From Nonlabens sp. Hel1_33_55 (GTDB taxonomy: Bacteria > Bacteroidota > Bacteroidia > Flavobacteriales > Flavobacteriaceae): 64,000 nucleotides of DNA. The first letter of the stretch is position 1. The number at the start of each line of letters is the position of its first letter. Below, in pieces: positions 35,288 to 45,200 of the stretch. The position numbers and the translations under genes were made by a program. Under the pieces are notes generated by a model. That model made no database searches. It saw only the letters and a program-made list of their open reading frames with translations, and was not told the origin of the DNA. The stretch is taken from contig NZ_LT627735.1 in the NCBI RefSeq assembly GCF_900101765.1, positions 930,001-994,000 on the forward strand, read 5' to 3'.

Positions 35288-35455
35288 AAGATTAGCGGTA
35301 AATATTAAAAATTTTTCATGTCAAAGATATTAAGCCTATCCTAGATCCTTTCCATTAGAAAGTACTTTTCTAATCCTATGAAATTAGATTTGGCTTTAAA
35401 TTTTAATTAATTCAACTGAAACATAAAACCTTTGCTCTGAAATTCAAATTATAAT

Positions 35456-36145
35456 ATGAGTATCATTTTAAAAATAAATAACCTAGAGAAAACATATACT
35501 AGTGGTTCCAAGCAATTGACGGTATTAAAAGATGTTTCCTTTGAGGTAGAAAAAGGTCAGACTTTTTCCATCGTCGGTCCGTCGGGTAGTGGTAAGACTA
35601 CGTTATTGGGATTATGTGCAGGACTTGACCAACCTAACGCGGGAACGGTAGAACTTTGTGGCCATAATCTTAATGAATTGAACCAGGACGAGCGCGCGCA
35701 ATTACGCAATAAAGAAGTTGGCTTCATTTTTCAGAATTTTCAATTGCTGCCAACACTTACCGCATTAGAAAATGTGAGCGTTCCTTTGGAATTGCAAGGT
35801 GACAAGAAAGCGAGTTCTAGAGCTAGCGAACTTTTGCAAAAAGTAGGTTTGGGAGATCGATTGGATCATTACCCATCACAATTATCTGGTGGCGAGCAAC
35901 AGCGTGTGGCACTCGCACGAGCCTTTTCAAATAGGCCATCCATCTTGTTTGCAGATGAACCTACAGGTAATCTGGATGAAGAAACTGGAGAGAAAGTAAT
36001 CAAACTGCTTTTTGATTTGAATAAAGATGCTGGTACTACGCTCGTGATTATTTCGCACGATCTGGATCTTGCCGCAAGAACCCAACAAATCTTGAGACTG
36101 AAAGGTGGCCAAATATTAACCAACGAACCTACTGCAGTAATTTGA
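35456..36145 (+). CDS. ybbA: ABC transporter ATP-binding protein (YbbA/LolD type)
   Basis: 229 residues. Walker A VGPSGSGKTTLLG, Q-loop FIFQNFQLLP, signature LSGGEQQRVALARA, Walker B ILFADEPTGNLDEETG, and switch His in ISHD. It belongs to the MacB/LolD-like class that powers FtsX-type permeases without transporting through the membrane in the classic way. Its partner is the next gene, overlapping by 4 bases. The divergent tesA-like gene makes YbbA the best name. Confidence 0.93.
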   Translation: MSIILKINNLEKTYTSGSKQLTVLKDVSFEVEKGQTFSIVGPSGSGKTTLLGLCAGLDQPNAGTVELCGHNLNELNQDERAQLRNKEVGFIFQNFQLLPTLTALENVSVPLELQGDKKASSRASELLQKVGLGDRLDHYPSQLSGGEQQRVALARAFSNRPSILFADEPTGNLDEETGEKVIKLLFDLNKDAGTTLVIISHDLDLAARTQQILRLKGGQILTNEPTAVI

Positions 36146-38685
36146 GTACTTCTAAACTTACATCAACCTTGAGATTAGGTTGGCTATTTAAAATGGCATG
36201 GCGTGATGCTAAAGCTAGTAAAGCAAGGCTTTTCTTGTTCATGGCGTCCATTATTCTGGGTATCGCAGCGGTGGTTTCCATCCAGCTGTTCTCGCAAAAC
36301 CTAACGGATAACATCCAGCGCCAATCCAAATCCCTCATGGGAGCAGATTTCATTATCGATAGCGATGATATTCCCAACGAGCGAGCGCAAACGATTATCG
36401 ACTCGTTACAACCAGACGCTAAGGAAGTCACTTTCGTTTCCATGATTGCCTTCCCAAAAAACGGCGGCACAAAATTAGTCGACGTTCGCGGTATTGAAGG
36501 AAAGTTTCCCTTCTACGGTACGATAGAAACGATCCCGTCAACTGCAGGCGATGTTTACCAAACCAGCGGCGGAGCGTTAGTAGATGCCACACTCATGCTG
36601 CAGTATAATATCAAGCCAGGCGATTCCATCAAGATTGGAGAATTGACCTTGCCTATTGCAGGTTCATTAAAATCAATTCCAGGAAGTGAAGGAATTTCTA
36701 CATCTGTGGCGCCACCAGTGGTGATTCCGTTCGAATATATTGAAGCGACAGAATTGCTACAATTTGGTAGCCGTAAGGAATATCAATTCTTTTTCAATCA
36801 GCCGGATGCTGATTTGAATACATTGGAAAATATCATCGAGCCTAAACTCGACATAGAAGATGCAGATCTTGACACACATACCAGTACCAGTAGAAGGTTG
36901 GGCAGGCGTTATGAGAATGTCGGTTCCTATCTCAATCTGGCAGCCTTTATCGCGCTGTTATTGGGATGTGTTGGTATTGCGAGTTCAGTCAATATTTATA
37001 TTAAAGAAAAATTGAGCGCTGTTGCAGTATTAAAATGCATGGGCGCATCTAGAAAGCAGAGTTTCTTAATATATCTCATTCAGATTGCTGGAATAGGGAT
37101 TTTGGGTGGTTTGATAGGTACGGCGATAGGAGTTGGATTACAATACGCTTTCCCGTTTATCTTGAGTGAATTTCTGCCTTTTGAACTCGAGATTAGCATA
37201 ACCGCGCAACCCTTGATTATGGGTGTTTCGTTGGGACTTTTTATGTCGGTATTGTTTGCCTTGTTACCATTAATGCGCACTTGGTTTGTATCGCCGTTGG
37301 AAGTATTGCGAGTAACCGATAAATCCTCACAGCAATCCAATACGGCGCGCATCGCAGTAGCAGGATTAATTGTCCTGTCGCTATATTTATTCTCGTTTTG
37401 GTTATTGAAAGACTGGTTATTTGCACTAGCCTTTGTCGGCGGTGTGTTGGTGACGTTTGCGATTTTGGCGGGAATCGCAATAGGAGCCATGCGATTGGTA
37501 AAAACCTATTTCCCCAAAGGCGCTGGATTTACCACCAGACAAAGTCTGCTTAATCTGTTCCGTCCCAACAACCAAACCCTGGTTTTATTAGTTGCCATAG
37601 GTTTAGGAACATTCTTGGTCAGCACGTTGTATTTTACTAAAGACATTCTTCTAGGTAAAACCGACATAGGGCAAACCTCTCAAAGAGCAAACATTATTGC
37701 GCTTGACGTACAACCAGATCAACTGGATGATGTGGTAGCCACGTTTGATCAGAACGAGTTGCCAGTGCTGGATAACATACCACTAGTGACGATGCGCATG
37801 CATAAGATTAAGGATAAATTAGTCAGTGAGTTGCGTGTGGACACGACAAGACAAATACGTGGTTGGATTCTCAACCATGAGTTTAGAACGACCTATCGTG
37901 ACAGCTTGATACCGTCAGAAGAAATTATTGCTGGACAATGGATGCCGCAACAAAATCCTGGTGAGCGTATCAACATTTCGATATCTGACAATTTAGCGGC
38001 AGATGCTGCGATTACCGTAGGTGATCCAGTCACACTCAACGTACAAGGCGTGCTGATGGAAACTGTTGTGGGAAGTATAAGAAAAGTGGATTGGGCTAAT
38101 CTCCAGATCAATTTCTCAATTGTTTTCCCAAGCGGTGTGTTGGAAGATGCACCACAATTCAATGTGTTGACCAGCTATGCACCAACTGAAGAGGAATCTG
38201 CAGGATTGCAACGGGAACTGGTCAGGAAATTCCCTAATATTTCAATCATTGATCTTAGACAAGTATTTACGGTGGTAGAGGACATTCTGGACAAAGTATC
38301 GTGGGTCATCAACTTCATGGCATTCTTCAGCATCCTGACGGGAATCATCGTTTTAATAGGATCTGTGCGCACCAGTAAATACCAGCGCATCAAGGAAAGT
38401 GTGTTGCTGCGCACCTTAGGCGCAAAAAACAAGCAAATTCTCAAAATCACGGCACTGGAATACCTGTTTCTGGGAATTTTAGGAAGTCTGGTAGGAATTC
38501 TATTGGCATTAGTCAGCAGTTTACTGCTCGCATTGTTGGTATTCAAAGAACCGTTTATTCCGTCTGCGGTACCATTTATAGTGTTTCTGCCAGTGATATC
38601 AATTTTGGTATTGGCTATAGGATTAAGCAACATACGCAGCGTATTGAGCAGTTCGCCGTTGGAAGTATTGCGCAAGGCCGCTTAA
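36142..38685 (+). CDS. ybbP: FtsX-like permease (YbbP type), probable TTG start
   Basis: 847 residues with an arrangement of two FtsX units: N-terminal helix (about 30-50), large periplasmic domain, four helices (260-400), further helices (405-500), second periplasmic region and C-terminal three helices (about 730-840), the ten-helix YbbP layout. The start is TTG at 36142, giving a 4-base TTGA overlap with the ybbA stop; the first ATG is 17 codons later and would cut off WLFKMAWRDAK-type conserved residues. With YbbA it forms a type VII-like ABC complex; substrate undetermined. Confidence 0.9.
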   Translation: MSTSKLTSTLRLGWLFKMAWRDAKASKARLFLFMASIILGIAAVVSIQLFSQNLTDNIQRQSKSLMGADFIIDSDDIPNERAQTIIDSLQPDAKEVTFVSMIAFPKNGGTKLVDVRGIEGKFPFYGTIETIPSTAGDVYQTSGGALVDATLMLQYNIKPGDSIKIGELTLPIAGSLKSIPGSEGISTSVAPPVVIPFEYIEATELLQFGSRKEYQFFFNQPDADLNTLENIIEPKLDIEDADLDTHTSTSRRLGRRYENVGSYLNLAAFIALLLGCVGIASSVNIYIKEKLSAVAVLKCMGASRKQSFLIYLIQIAGIGILGGLIGTAIGVGLQYAFPFILSEFLPFELEISITAQPLIMGVSLGLFMSVLFALLPLMRTWFVSPLEVLRVTDKSSQQSNTARIAVAGLIVLSLYLFSFWLLKDWLFALAFVGGVLVTFAILAGIAIGAMRLVKTYFPKGAGFTTRQSLLNLFRPNNQTLVLLVAIGLGTFLVSTLYFTKDILLGKTDIGQTSQRANIIALDVQPDQLDDVVATFDQNELPVLDNIPLVTMRMHKIKDKLVSELRVDTTRQIRGWILNHEFRTTYRDSLIPSEEIIAGQWMPQQNPGERINISISDNLAADAAITVGDPVTLNVQGVLMETVVGSIRKVDWANLQINFSIVFPSGVLEDAPQFNVLTSYAPTEEESAGLQRELVRKFPNISIIDLRQVFTVVEDILDKVSWVINFMAFFSILTGIIVLIGSVRTSKYQRIKESVLLRTLGAKNKQILKITALEYLFLGILGSLVGILLALVSSLLLALLVFKEPFIPSAVPFIVFLPVISILVLAIGLSNIRSVLSSSPLEVLRKAA

Positions 38686-38704
38686 TAGAAATTGAATTTT
38701 TGAT

Positions 38705-39490
38705 ATGAAGTTAGAAAAGAGTAGAAAAGTTGAAAGTTATATCGCTTTCGCGAAAGCGAGAACGTTTACAATCCTTGCTTTATTCTTCATTTTCATGGCG
38801 CCGCTACAAAGCTGCAACAGCCAGAAAAAAGAAGCAGAAAGTGTTGAAAACAACGAAGTGTACACCTATAAATCAGGTGATTACAATGGAATAGGGAAGT
38901 GGTACCTAGGACGCGAGATCGCCCACGTCATGGGATTTCAAGGCATGGAATGGTTGAACCGACCTGAACGTGAGCAGGAAGAAAACGTGAGTACTTTGTT
39001 GGAAAACATGGAAATCGAGAGCGACGACGTGATTGCCGACATAGGCGCAGGATCTGGCTACCACGTGTTCAAAATGGCGCCTAAAGCCAGTAAGGGAAAA
39101 GTCTATGCGGTGGACATTCAAGAAGAAATGCTGGCAGAAATGAAAAGACAAAAAGAGCTAAGAAAAACCACAAATGTGGAACTGATAAAAGGCAGCGAGC
39201 AAAGCGTGAACTTGCCAGAAGACACCATTGATAAAGTCTTGATGGTTGATGTGTATCACGAGTTTAATTATCCATTAGAGATGATGTTGTCGATCAAGAA
39301 GTCTTTAAAACCCGATGGAAAAGTCTATTTGATTGAATACCGTGGCGAGGATCCTGCCATTCCCATCAAAACCATTCACAAAATGACCGAAGCTCAATCT
39401 GTTAAGGAAATGGAAGCTGCTGGGTTCAGTCTCGTTGAAAACATCGACAACTTGCCCTGGCAACATTGTATGGTGTTTAGTTTAAAATAA
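38705..39490 (+). CDS. Lipoprotein with class I SAM methyltransferase domain
   Basis: 261 residues. The N-terminus has 22 residues with a repeat copy (YIAFAKART), then a hydrophobic core and a lipobox-like end APLQSC at Cys37. The rest is a Rossmann methyltransferase: motif I ADIGAGSGYHVFKMA, acidic VDIQEEM, motif GSEQSVNLPEDTIDKVLMVDVYHE and LKPDGKVYLIEY. A methyltransferase anchored outside the cytoplasm would lack SAM, so either the enzyme stays inside or its signal is not functional. It follows ybbP by 19 bases and may be cotranscribed. Confidence 0.85.
   Translation: MKLEKSRKVESYIAFAKARTFTILALFFIFMAPLQSCNSQKKEAESVENNEVYTYKSGDYNGIGKWYLGREIAHVMGFQGMEWLNRPEREQEENVSTLLENMEIESDDVIADIGAGSGYHVFKMAPKASKGKVYAVDIQEEMLAEMKRQKELRKTTNVELIKGSEQSVNLPEDTIDKVLMVDVYHEFNYPLEMMLSIKKSLKPDGKVYLIEYRGEDPAIPIKTIHKMTEAQSVKEMEAAGFSLVENIDNLPWQHCMVFSLK
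38743..38758. repeat. Palindromic repeat copy 12 (perfect, in methyltransferase)
   Basis: Perfect 16-bp palindrome coding Ala-Phe-Ala-Lys-Ala immediately before the hydrophobic core of the signal. Confidence 0.95.
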
Positions 39491-39646
39491 TATATCTAAT
39501 ATCACCCGTTTACCCCATTGAAGTTTTAAAATTCCGTTTAAAGGTATTTAAAAGGCGTAAAAACGTGATTTACTGTGAAGTTGTGACTAATTTTTTTTTT
39601 ATTCATTATTGCGATGTTACCTTGCAGACAACAGCAATAAATACAA

Positions 39647-40456
39647 ATGAAAATTAATATAGTTTTTTTCCTTTCGCTAGCTTCATGTTACCTCACTTTT
39701 GCCCAAGTAGGTGTAGGTACAATTAATCCTAAAAGTGACCTGCATATATCCAAAACAGAAGCTGACGGCGGTTCTATACAAATCGATGGAGGAATAAGAT
39801 TAGGAGGTGATTCAACAACACAAGGGAGCAAAGGGACCCTAGGTCAAGTGCTTGTTAGTAAAGGCCCTTTGAGTGGTGCCGAATGGATTTCTTTAGGGAA
39901 AGCAGGAGAATATTTTACAGATTGTGAGGTACCTAATCAGATTGCTTCCATAAATGTAAATATTCCAGATGGCAGTAATAGAAATGTAGTAAATGTTCAA
40001 AGTAACCAGATTGCAACAGCTTTAAATAGCTTGCCAGATGGTGGTATTATTGTTTTAAGGACTAATGCATCAACAGTGTATAATAATGTAACGACATTCA
40101 TTACCGTTGAGCTTCCAGTAGCGACCAACTTTTTAAATAAACCATTTGTTCTTGCTTTTGACGGTCCTGTAAACACAAATAATTTTGTCAATGATAATAA
40201 AAATCTTCAAATTGTTGTGAAAGCTACAGAAGCTGACTCGATGATGTATGAATTTGACTTAGGCTCTACGATACCTAAAGTATTTATCAAGGAATTTGAT
40301 ACAGATAATATTCATGATTTATCAGAGTTAAATAATGACTCTGGAATTAGACAAAATATTCTCATCTATAATTCAGCTACCATTAAGGCCGTTAATACAA
40401 AAACTTGGGCCTTTATTACTCCTGAATGCTATGTTCAAAATCCAACCTACAACTAG
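39647..40456 (+). CDS. Exported surface-type protein with VGVGT N-terminus
   Basis: 269 residues. A signal peptide ends in TFAQ (residue 20), followed by VGVGTINPKSDLHI, a hallmark start of a large group of Bacteroidota exported proteins with fibre-like or trimerising N-terminal regions. The middle is beta-rich (GGSIQIDGGIRLGGDST). No T9SS C-terminal domain is seen. I do not recognise its function. It lies at the edge of an AT-rich accessory patch, with a T10 tract upstream. Confidence 0.6.
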   Translation: MKINIVFFLSLASCYLTFAQVGVGTINPKSDLHISKTEADGGSIQIDGGIRLGGDSTTQGSKGTLGQVLVSKGPLSGAEWISLGKAGEYFTDCEVPNQIASINVNIPDGSNRNVVNVQSNQIATALNSLPDGGIIVLRTNASTVYNNVTTFITVELPVATNFLNKPFVLAFDGPVNTNNFVNDNKNLQIVVKATEADSMMYEFDLGSTIPKVFIKEFDTDNIHDLSELNNDSGIRQNILIYNSATIKAVNTKTWAFITPECYVQNPTYN

Positions 40457-40910
40457 AAAGACTAGAATAGAACGCGCACCAATTTATTTTACCGTAAATT
40501 CCATAGGTGAATTGAAACAATAAATTGTTTGCTCGCTTTTGCGAAAGAATGCAACTTTAATATAGTTGCTTTAAAGAACTATTAACTGATAAATTAGAAG
40601 GACTACCGCAATTCTTGAACTAAGGAAACATGGGGTAGTTGTCACTCGTTAGTTAATTTGAAACTGGCATTCATTTCTCGCGATGTGATGATTCCTAGGA
40701 TACTGGCATCCAAAAATTTATCACATCTCTTGAAGTAAGGCAGGCATAATCTAACAGAAGATTGTACACACCCCTTCCAAACTATAATACTTTACAAGAA
40801 GCCGATTCCTGTAGGTTTAATAATCAACAACGATCATTATAATCCAGAAGGAGTGAAATCTACTTGGGGTGTTAAGTTGAGGACAAATCCTATTAATTTG
40901 TGATCAGTAA
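40457..40910. other. Long intergenic stretch with possible gene remnant
   Basis: A 454-base stretch without a complete gene. It holds a degenerate palindromic repeat. From 40739 to 40903 a 54-codon plus-strand frame is open without start codon and ends in a coding-looking stretch (PVGLIINNDHYNPEGVKSTW), possibly the decayed 3' end of a gene. Its identity is unknown. Confidence 0.35.
40534..40549. repeat. Palindromic repeat copy 13 (degenerate)
   Basis: cgcttttgcgaaagaa, three mismatches to the consensus; likely a decayed copy. Confidence 0.5.
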
Positions 40911-41468
40911 TCAATCTACCGCCGCAAGAGAATCTTCCATTTCTAGAACTTCATCGGTTTCATTAGAAACTCGTTTAGAATCCCTAAGGGCTGTAAAGTT
41001 TTTTAAACGTTCTACATCTTCTTCTTCACCAGTAAAGTATGGGAAAACATCCATTATGGGTGACTCTGCAATAGATGGGATGGAATATTCACCCATCGTG
41101 TCTGCCATAGCACTTACTGTATTTTCATAAGCTTCTTTCACATCGTTTGCTTGTACCAGAAAATAGATATTGGTCTTGCGTTTCTTGCCACTTTCCTCAT
41201 CCACAGCGATAAGCGAAATCTTTGATTTAAACCAGCGGTCTGAGTTTTCAAAAGGATGGATCTCGGCATAATTAGCGATTTTGATGTTAGTAATTTTGAT
41301 CTCTTCGCTATCGCTTAAATAAGCCGCCATTTCCTCTGTAATTCTGCTTTCGGCTTCTGTATAAGATATCGCATCTACCAGAAAAGGCTCTGTTTTCATT
41401 TTATGACTCGCCGTGGCCTCATCAAATTTTTTATATTTTACTTTACACTCGTACCAGATTGCGCTCAT
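40911..41468 (-). CDS. DUF4494 domain protein
   Basis: 185 residues. It matches the DUF4494 pattern: an N-terminal WYECKVKYKK, a TEPFLVDAISYTEAESRI segment (about 27-44) and a second half with WFKSKISLIAVDEESGKKRKTNIYFLVQA, suggesting a compact alpha+beta fold of repeated strand-helix units. It is conserved in Bacteroidota but of unknown function. No signal peptide. It has a TATATTTG -7 box 20 bases before the start and stands alone. Confidence 0.85.
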   Translation of the reverse strand: MSAIWYECKVKYKKFDEATASHKMKTEPFLVDAISYTEAESRITEEMAAYLSDSEEIKITNIKIANYAEIHPFENSDRWFKSKISLIAVDEESGKKRKTNIYFLVQANDVKEAYENTVSAMADTMGEYSIPSIAESPIMDVFPYFTGEEEDVERLKNFTALRDSKRVSNETDEVLEMEDSLAAVD

Positions 41469-41487
41469 CTATTATTTTTTAGGACGG

Positions 41488-41495
41488 CAAATATA
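41488..41495 (-). promoter_or_regulatory. -7 box of the DUF4494 gene
   Basis: The minus strand reads TATATTTG, matching TAnnTTTG. Confidence 0.45.
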
Positions 41496-41605
41496 GAGTG
41501 GTGGACAAGCTTAGGCTTGTGAATTTGTAGCTAGATATTCACAATGGCTAACGGTAATTCGTAGTTACTTTAAGCTGAAAGGATTAGAAGATGGATGGTT
41601 TTTTT

Positions 41606-41621
41606 CGCTTTCGCGAAAGGG
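41606..41621. repeat. Palindromic repeat copy 14 (one mismatch)
   Basis: cgctttcgcgaaaggg, intergenic. It is the last copy before an 8.2-kb gap without any. Confidence 0.85.
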
Positions 41622-41786
41622 AGTATAGAAGAGTTTTATGCGGTACTTTAAAGAGTCGGAAATTTAGATTTTGATGATGGCTGTTTACTTCATATTATGG
41701 GAAACCATAACGGAAGTTCTTTGCGTTATAATAATTTTAAAATACAGGTGTCGATACATATTATAAAGACTTTAAAAACCACAATT

Positions 41787-41924
41787 ATGAAAGTAGAAGC
41801 TATTAAACTAGGTCCAAAACCTAAGAAACCAGATGTAACCCCAGACAGGAGAAGACGAGTAAATGCACCAAATAAGCCAAAACATCCTGATCTTAAACCT
41901 CATAAGCATGAGCCTGGTGATTAA
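41787..41924 (+). CDS. Small basic proline-rich ORF
   Basis: 45 residues from the ATG at 41787, rich in Lys, Pro, Arg and His (KLGPKPKKPDV, RRRRVNAP, KHPDLKPHKHEPGD). The frame extends upstream to an ATG at 41697, but those residues look unlike a coding N-terminus. I recognise no family. It precedes the SIR2-NTPase gene by 284 bases. It could be a nucleic-acid-binding peptide or a chance ORF; its codon pattern is only moderate evidence of coding. Confidence 0.4.
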   Translation: MKVEAIKLGPKPKKPDVTPDRRRRVNAPNKPKHPDLKPHKHEPGD

Positions 41925-42208
41925 ACATTTCCATTAATTAGTCAAAAGTAGTTTCTTTATCACGATGATCCATTTGAAGCTGATTTGATATTATTTACTC
42001 GGATTAATGGGTTTTTTGTTTTTTCTGCAAATGTTGTGGTGGATGGTGAAGCTTTGTTTATTTCTTAGGTTTGAGTGCTATAAGATGTTAATGGGATATA
42101 TTTTTTATCAAGACAATTAATGATTACCGTCAACTCATTGAAGCTATAATTATTAATTTACTCTATCTTGTTTCATTTCAACAATAATTAAATAATAGTC
42201 AGAATTAA

Positions 42209-45200
42209 ATGACGAATACTACCATACCAAAAGCTTTATTAGACCAAATTAAGGAAGGAAAATGTGTACTCTTTTTAGGAGCTGGAGCTTCCTTCGATGC
42301 AAAGCATCCTGATGGAGAAAATCCACCTAGTGGTCAACAATTATCTGATTTAATCGCGTTAAAATTTTTAGGAAAAGAATATTTAGGGAGTGATTTACAA
42401 TATGTTTCAGAGTTAGCTATAAGCGAAACAGATCTAGGAACAGTTCAAAAATTTATTGCAGACATTTTCAAAAAATTCACTCCTGGAAAGCATCATTTAA
42501 GATTACCTCTTTATAATTGGCATTCAATTTTCACGACTAATTATGACCTAATTATTGAAAGTGCCTATGATAAAGTGCCTTCACGGCAACAAGTGTTGGC
42601 TACATTTATTAAGAACGGAGAAAAAGTTCAAGATAAAATGAGCATCACCAATTCAGTAATGTATAGTAAACTTCACGGTTCGATTACTGACCTAAACGAT
42701 ATTGAATTACCTTTAATTCTGACTGCGGATCAGTACATTGACCATAGAAAAAATAGGGATAGACTATTCGATAGATTAAAGGAGGCATCCTACGAATATC
42801 CAATTTTGTTTGTCGGATTCAGTTTTGCAGATCATGATATCAGATACACTTTAAAAGAATTGAACAATCTCGGTATGGCAAGACCGAGATCATATATGAT
42901 CGGTCCCCATATAACCGATGCGGAGGCAAGATTTTGGGATTCAAAAAAAATCTCATCGATCAAATGCTCTTTTGCAGAATTTATCAAGAATCTAGATGAT
43001 AATATCACTGAAAATGAACGCCTATTAAGCACATTAGTAAAGGAAGATTTTGGTCATCCAATCACGAGAAAATTTCAATCTGATGCTCAAGAACCGTCCG
43101 ACCGACTTATTGAGTTTTTAGAACGTGACTCTGAGTATGTGCATAAAAACTTAGCAGCAAAAGATACTGATCCAAAAGTTTTTTACAAGGGATACTTTGA
43201 AAACTGGGATCCGATCATCAAAAATTTTGATGTCGAAAGAAAACTCACCGATTCAATATTATTAGAAATATTCTTAGTGGAGGAAGAAGATAGATTTACT
43301 AATGAAGAATTTTTCTTACTTAAAGGTAATGCAGGATCTGGCAAGACTATATTGATGCATAGATTGGCTTGGGAAGCGGCAATTGCTTATGACAAGCTTT
43401 GTATTTTTTATAAGTCAGATATCTCTCTTGAGTATAATCGAATTTCTGAATTATATCAACTATCAAAAGAACGAATTTTTCTTTTTGTAGATGGCATCGC
43501 TGATAGAGTAGATGAGATTGAATATATCTTGAAAAAATCTAAAAAAGACGAAATAAAGCTAACTCTGATTTGTTCTGAAAGGACTAATGTTTGGAATGTT
43601 GAAGGAGATCGTTTATACCCGTTCGTTGTTAGGGAATATGAACTAGAATACCTAAATGACTCTGAGATCGATGGTCTCTTAAAACTTTTACAAAAACATA
43701 AATCATTAGGGTATTTATCAGGCAAACCGATTGATGAACAAAGAGAGGCTTTATCGCATAGATCCGGTCGTGAGTTATTAGTAGCACTTTACGAAGCTAC
43801 TGCCGGAAAGCCTTTTGCTGACATCGTAATGAATGAATATAAGTCAATACCAAGTGAAGAAGCAAAACTATTGTACTTGTCTATATGTGTTTTTCATAGA
43901 ATTGGTGCTTATGCTAGAGCAGGAATAATATCACGCTTACATGAAATTAGTTTTTCTTATTTTAAAGAAAAATTATTTGATCCGCTGGAATCTGTTGTCT
44001 ATAATCACCGAAATTATGTCATAAACGACTATGTATTCACCACAAGACATCAGCACATCGCTGAATTAGTTTTTGAACAAGTTCTTGTTGATCAAGAATC
44101 ACGATATGAAACTTATCTAAAAATAATATCTAAGCTTGATGTAGATTATGAAAGTGATCGTCAGGTTTTCATAGCTCTAACCAATGCAAAAAAACTAATG
44201 GACTCCTTTAAGGATCCTGAAAAAATTAGAGATATCTATTCTGTAGCATACAACAATGTGGGAGAGCAAGCACCATTGCTACAACAAGAATCCATTTTTG
44301 AAATGAATGCGCATTCAGGTAATCTAGATAAGGCAGAATCCTTACTGAAAAAAGCCCATGAAATTGAGCCTAAAAACGGATTTATTGCCCATTCAAAAGC
44401 AGAATTTCTATTAAGAAAAGCAGAAAAATCTTCTCAAAAACTAATCATTAAAAATAATCTTGCAATGGCTCGTGAGATATGTAAAGAAATTATAAGTAAT
44501 AGAAGAAATAAAAATATATCACATGGATATCACACATTACTAAAAATCAATATTTACGAACTTAAAAAGCTATTAGAAGAAGAGGATGACAACTCATTGT
44601 TAATAGATGACAAAATAAAGGAGTTCGAAAAAATCTTAACTAAATCCACTTCTTTATATCCAAATGAAAGTTTCTTATTTGATGCGGAAGCAAGTTTCAA
44701 TAATTTAGTTGAAAATATACCAAAGGCATTAGCATCTCTGACCACCGCATTTGAAAAGAATAAAAGAAGTCCTTATTTAGCCAAACGTTTAGCTAAGTAT
44801 CACATCGATAATGAAAATGATTTAAACTCTGCAATTGTGGTTATTAAAGAGTCGTTAGATCTTAATGTGAACAATAAAGATTTAAATTTTCAATATGCCA
44901 AACTAATAATGAAGTTAGATCCTGAAAATTATGTGGAACATAAACACTATTTGCGTAAATCATTTACTAAACATGATAAAATGTATGTTGCTCAGTTCTG
45001 GTATGCTAGAACTTTATATTTATTGAAGGATAGTGAAAATTCAGAATACTTTGATTTTTTGAGATTAGCACCGATTGATAATAGAATTAAAAAGCAAATA
45101 AGCGGTATTGTCACCGAAGGATTAGAAGATGTAATATTTGAGGGGACTATAATTAAACTAGAGAATTATTTTGGTTTTATAAAGCAGGATTTTAACGGCG

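Noticed and set aside
39592..39601. Ten-T run as a terminator
   Set aside because: No hairpin precedes it; more likely an AT-rich promoter stretch.
41697..41786. Upstream start of the small basic ORF
   Set aside because: The extra 30 residues look like AT-rich noncoding sequence; the ATG at 41787 is a better start.
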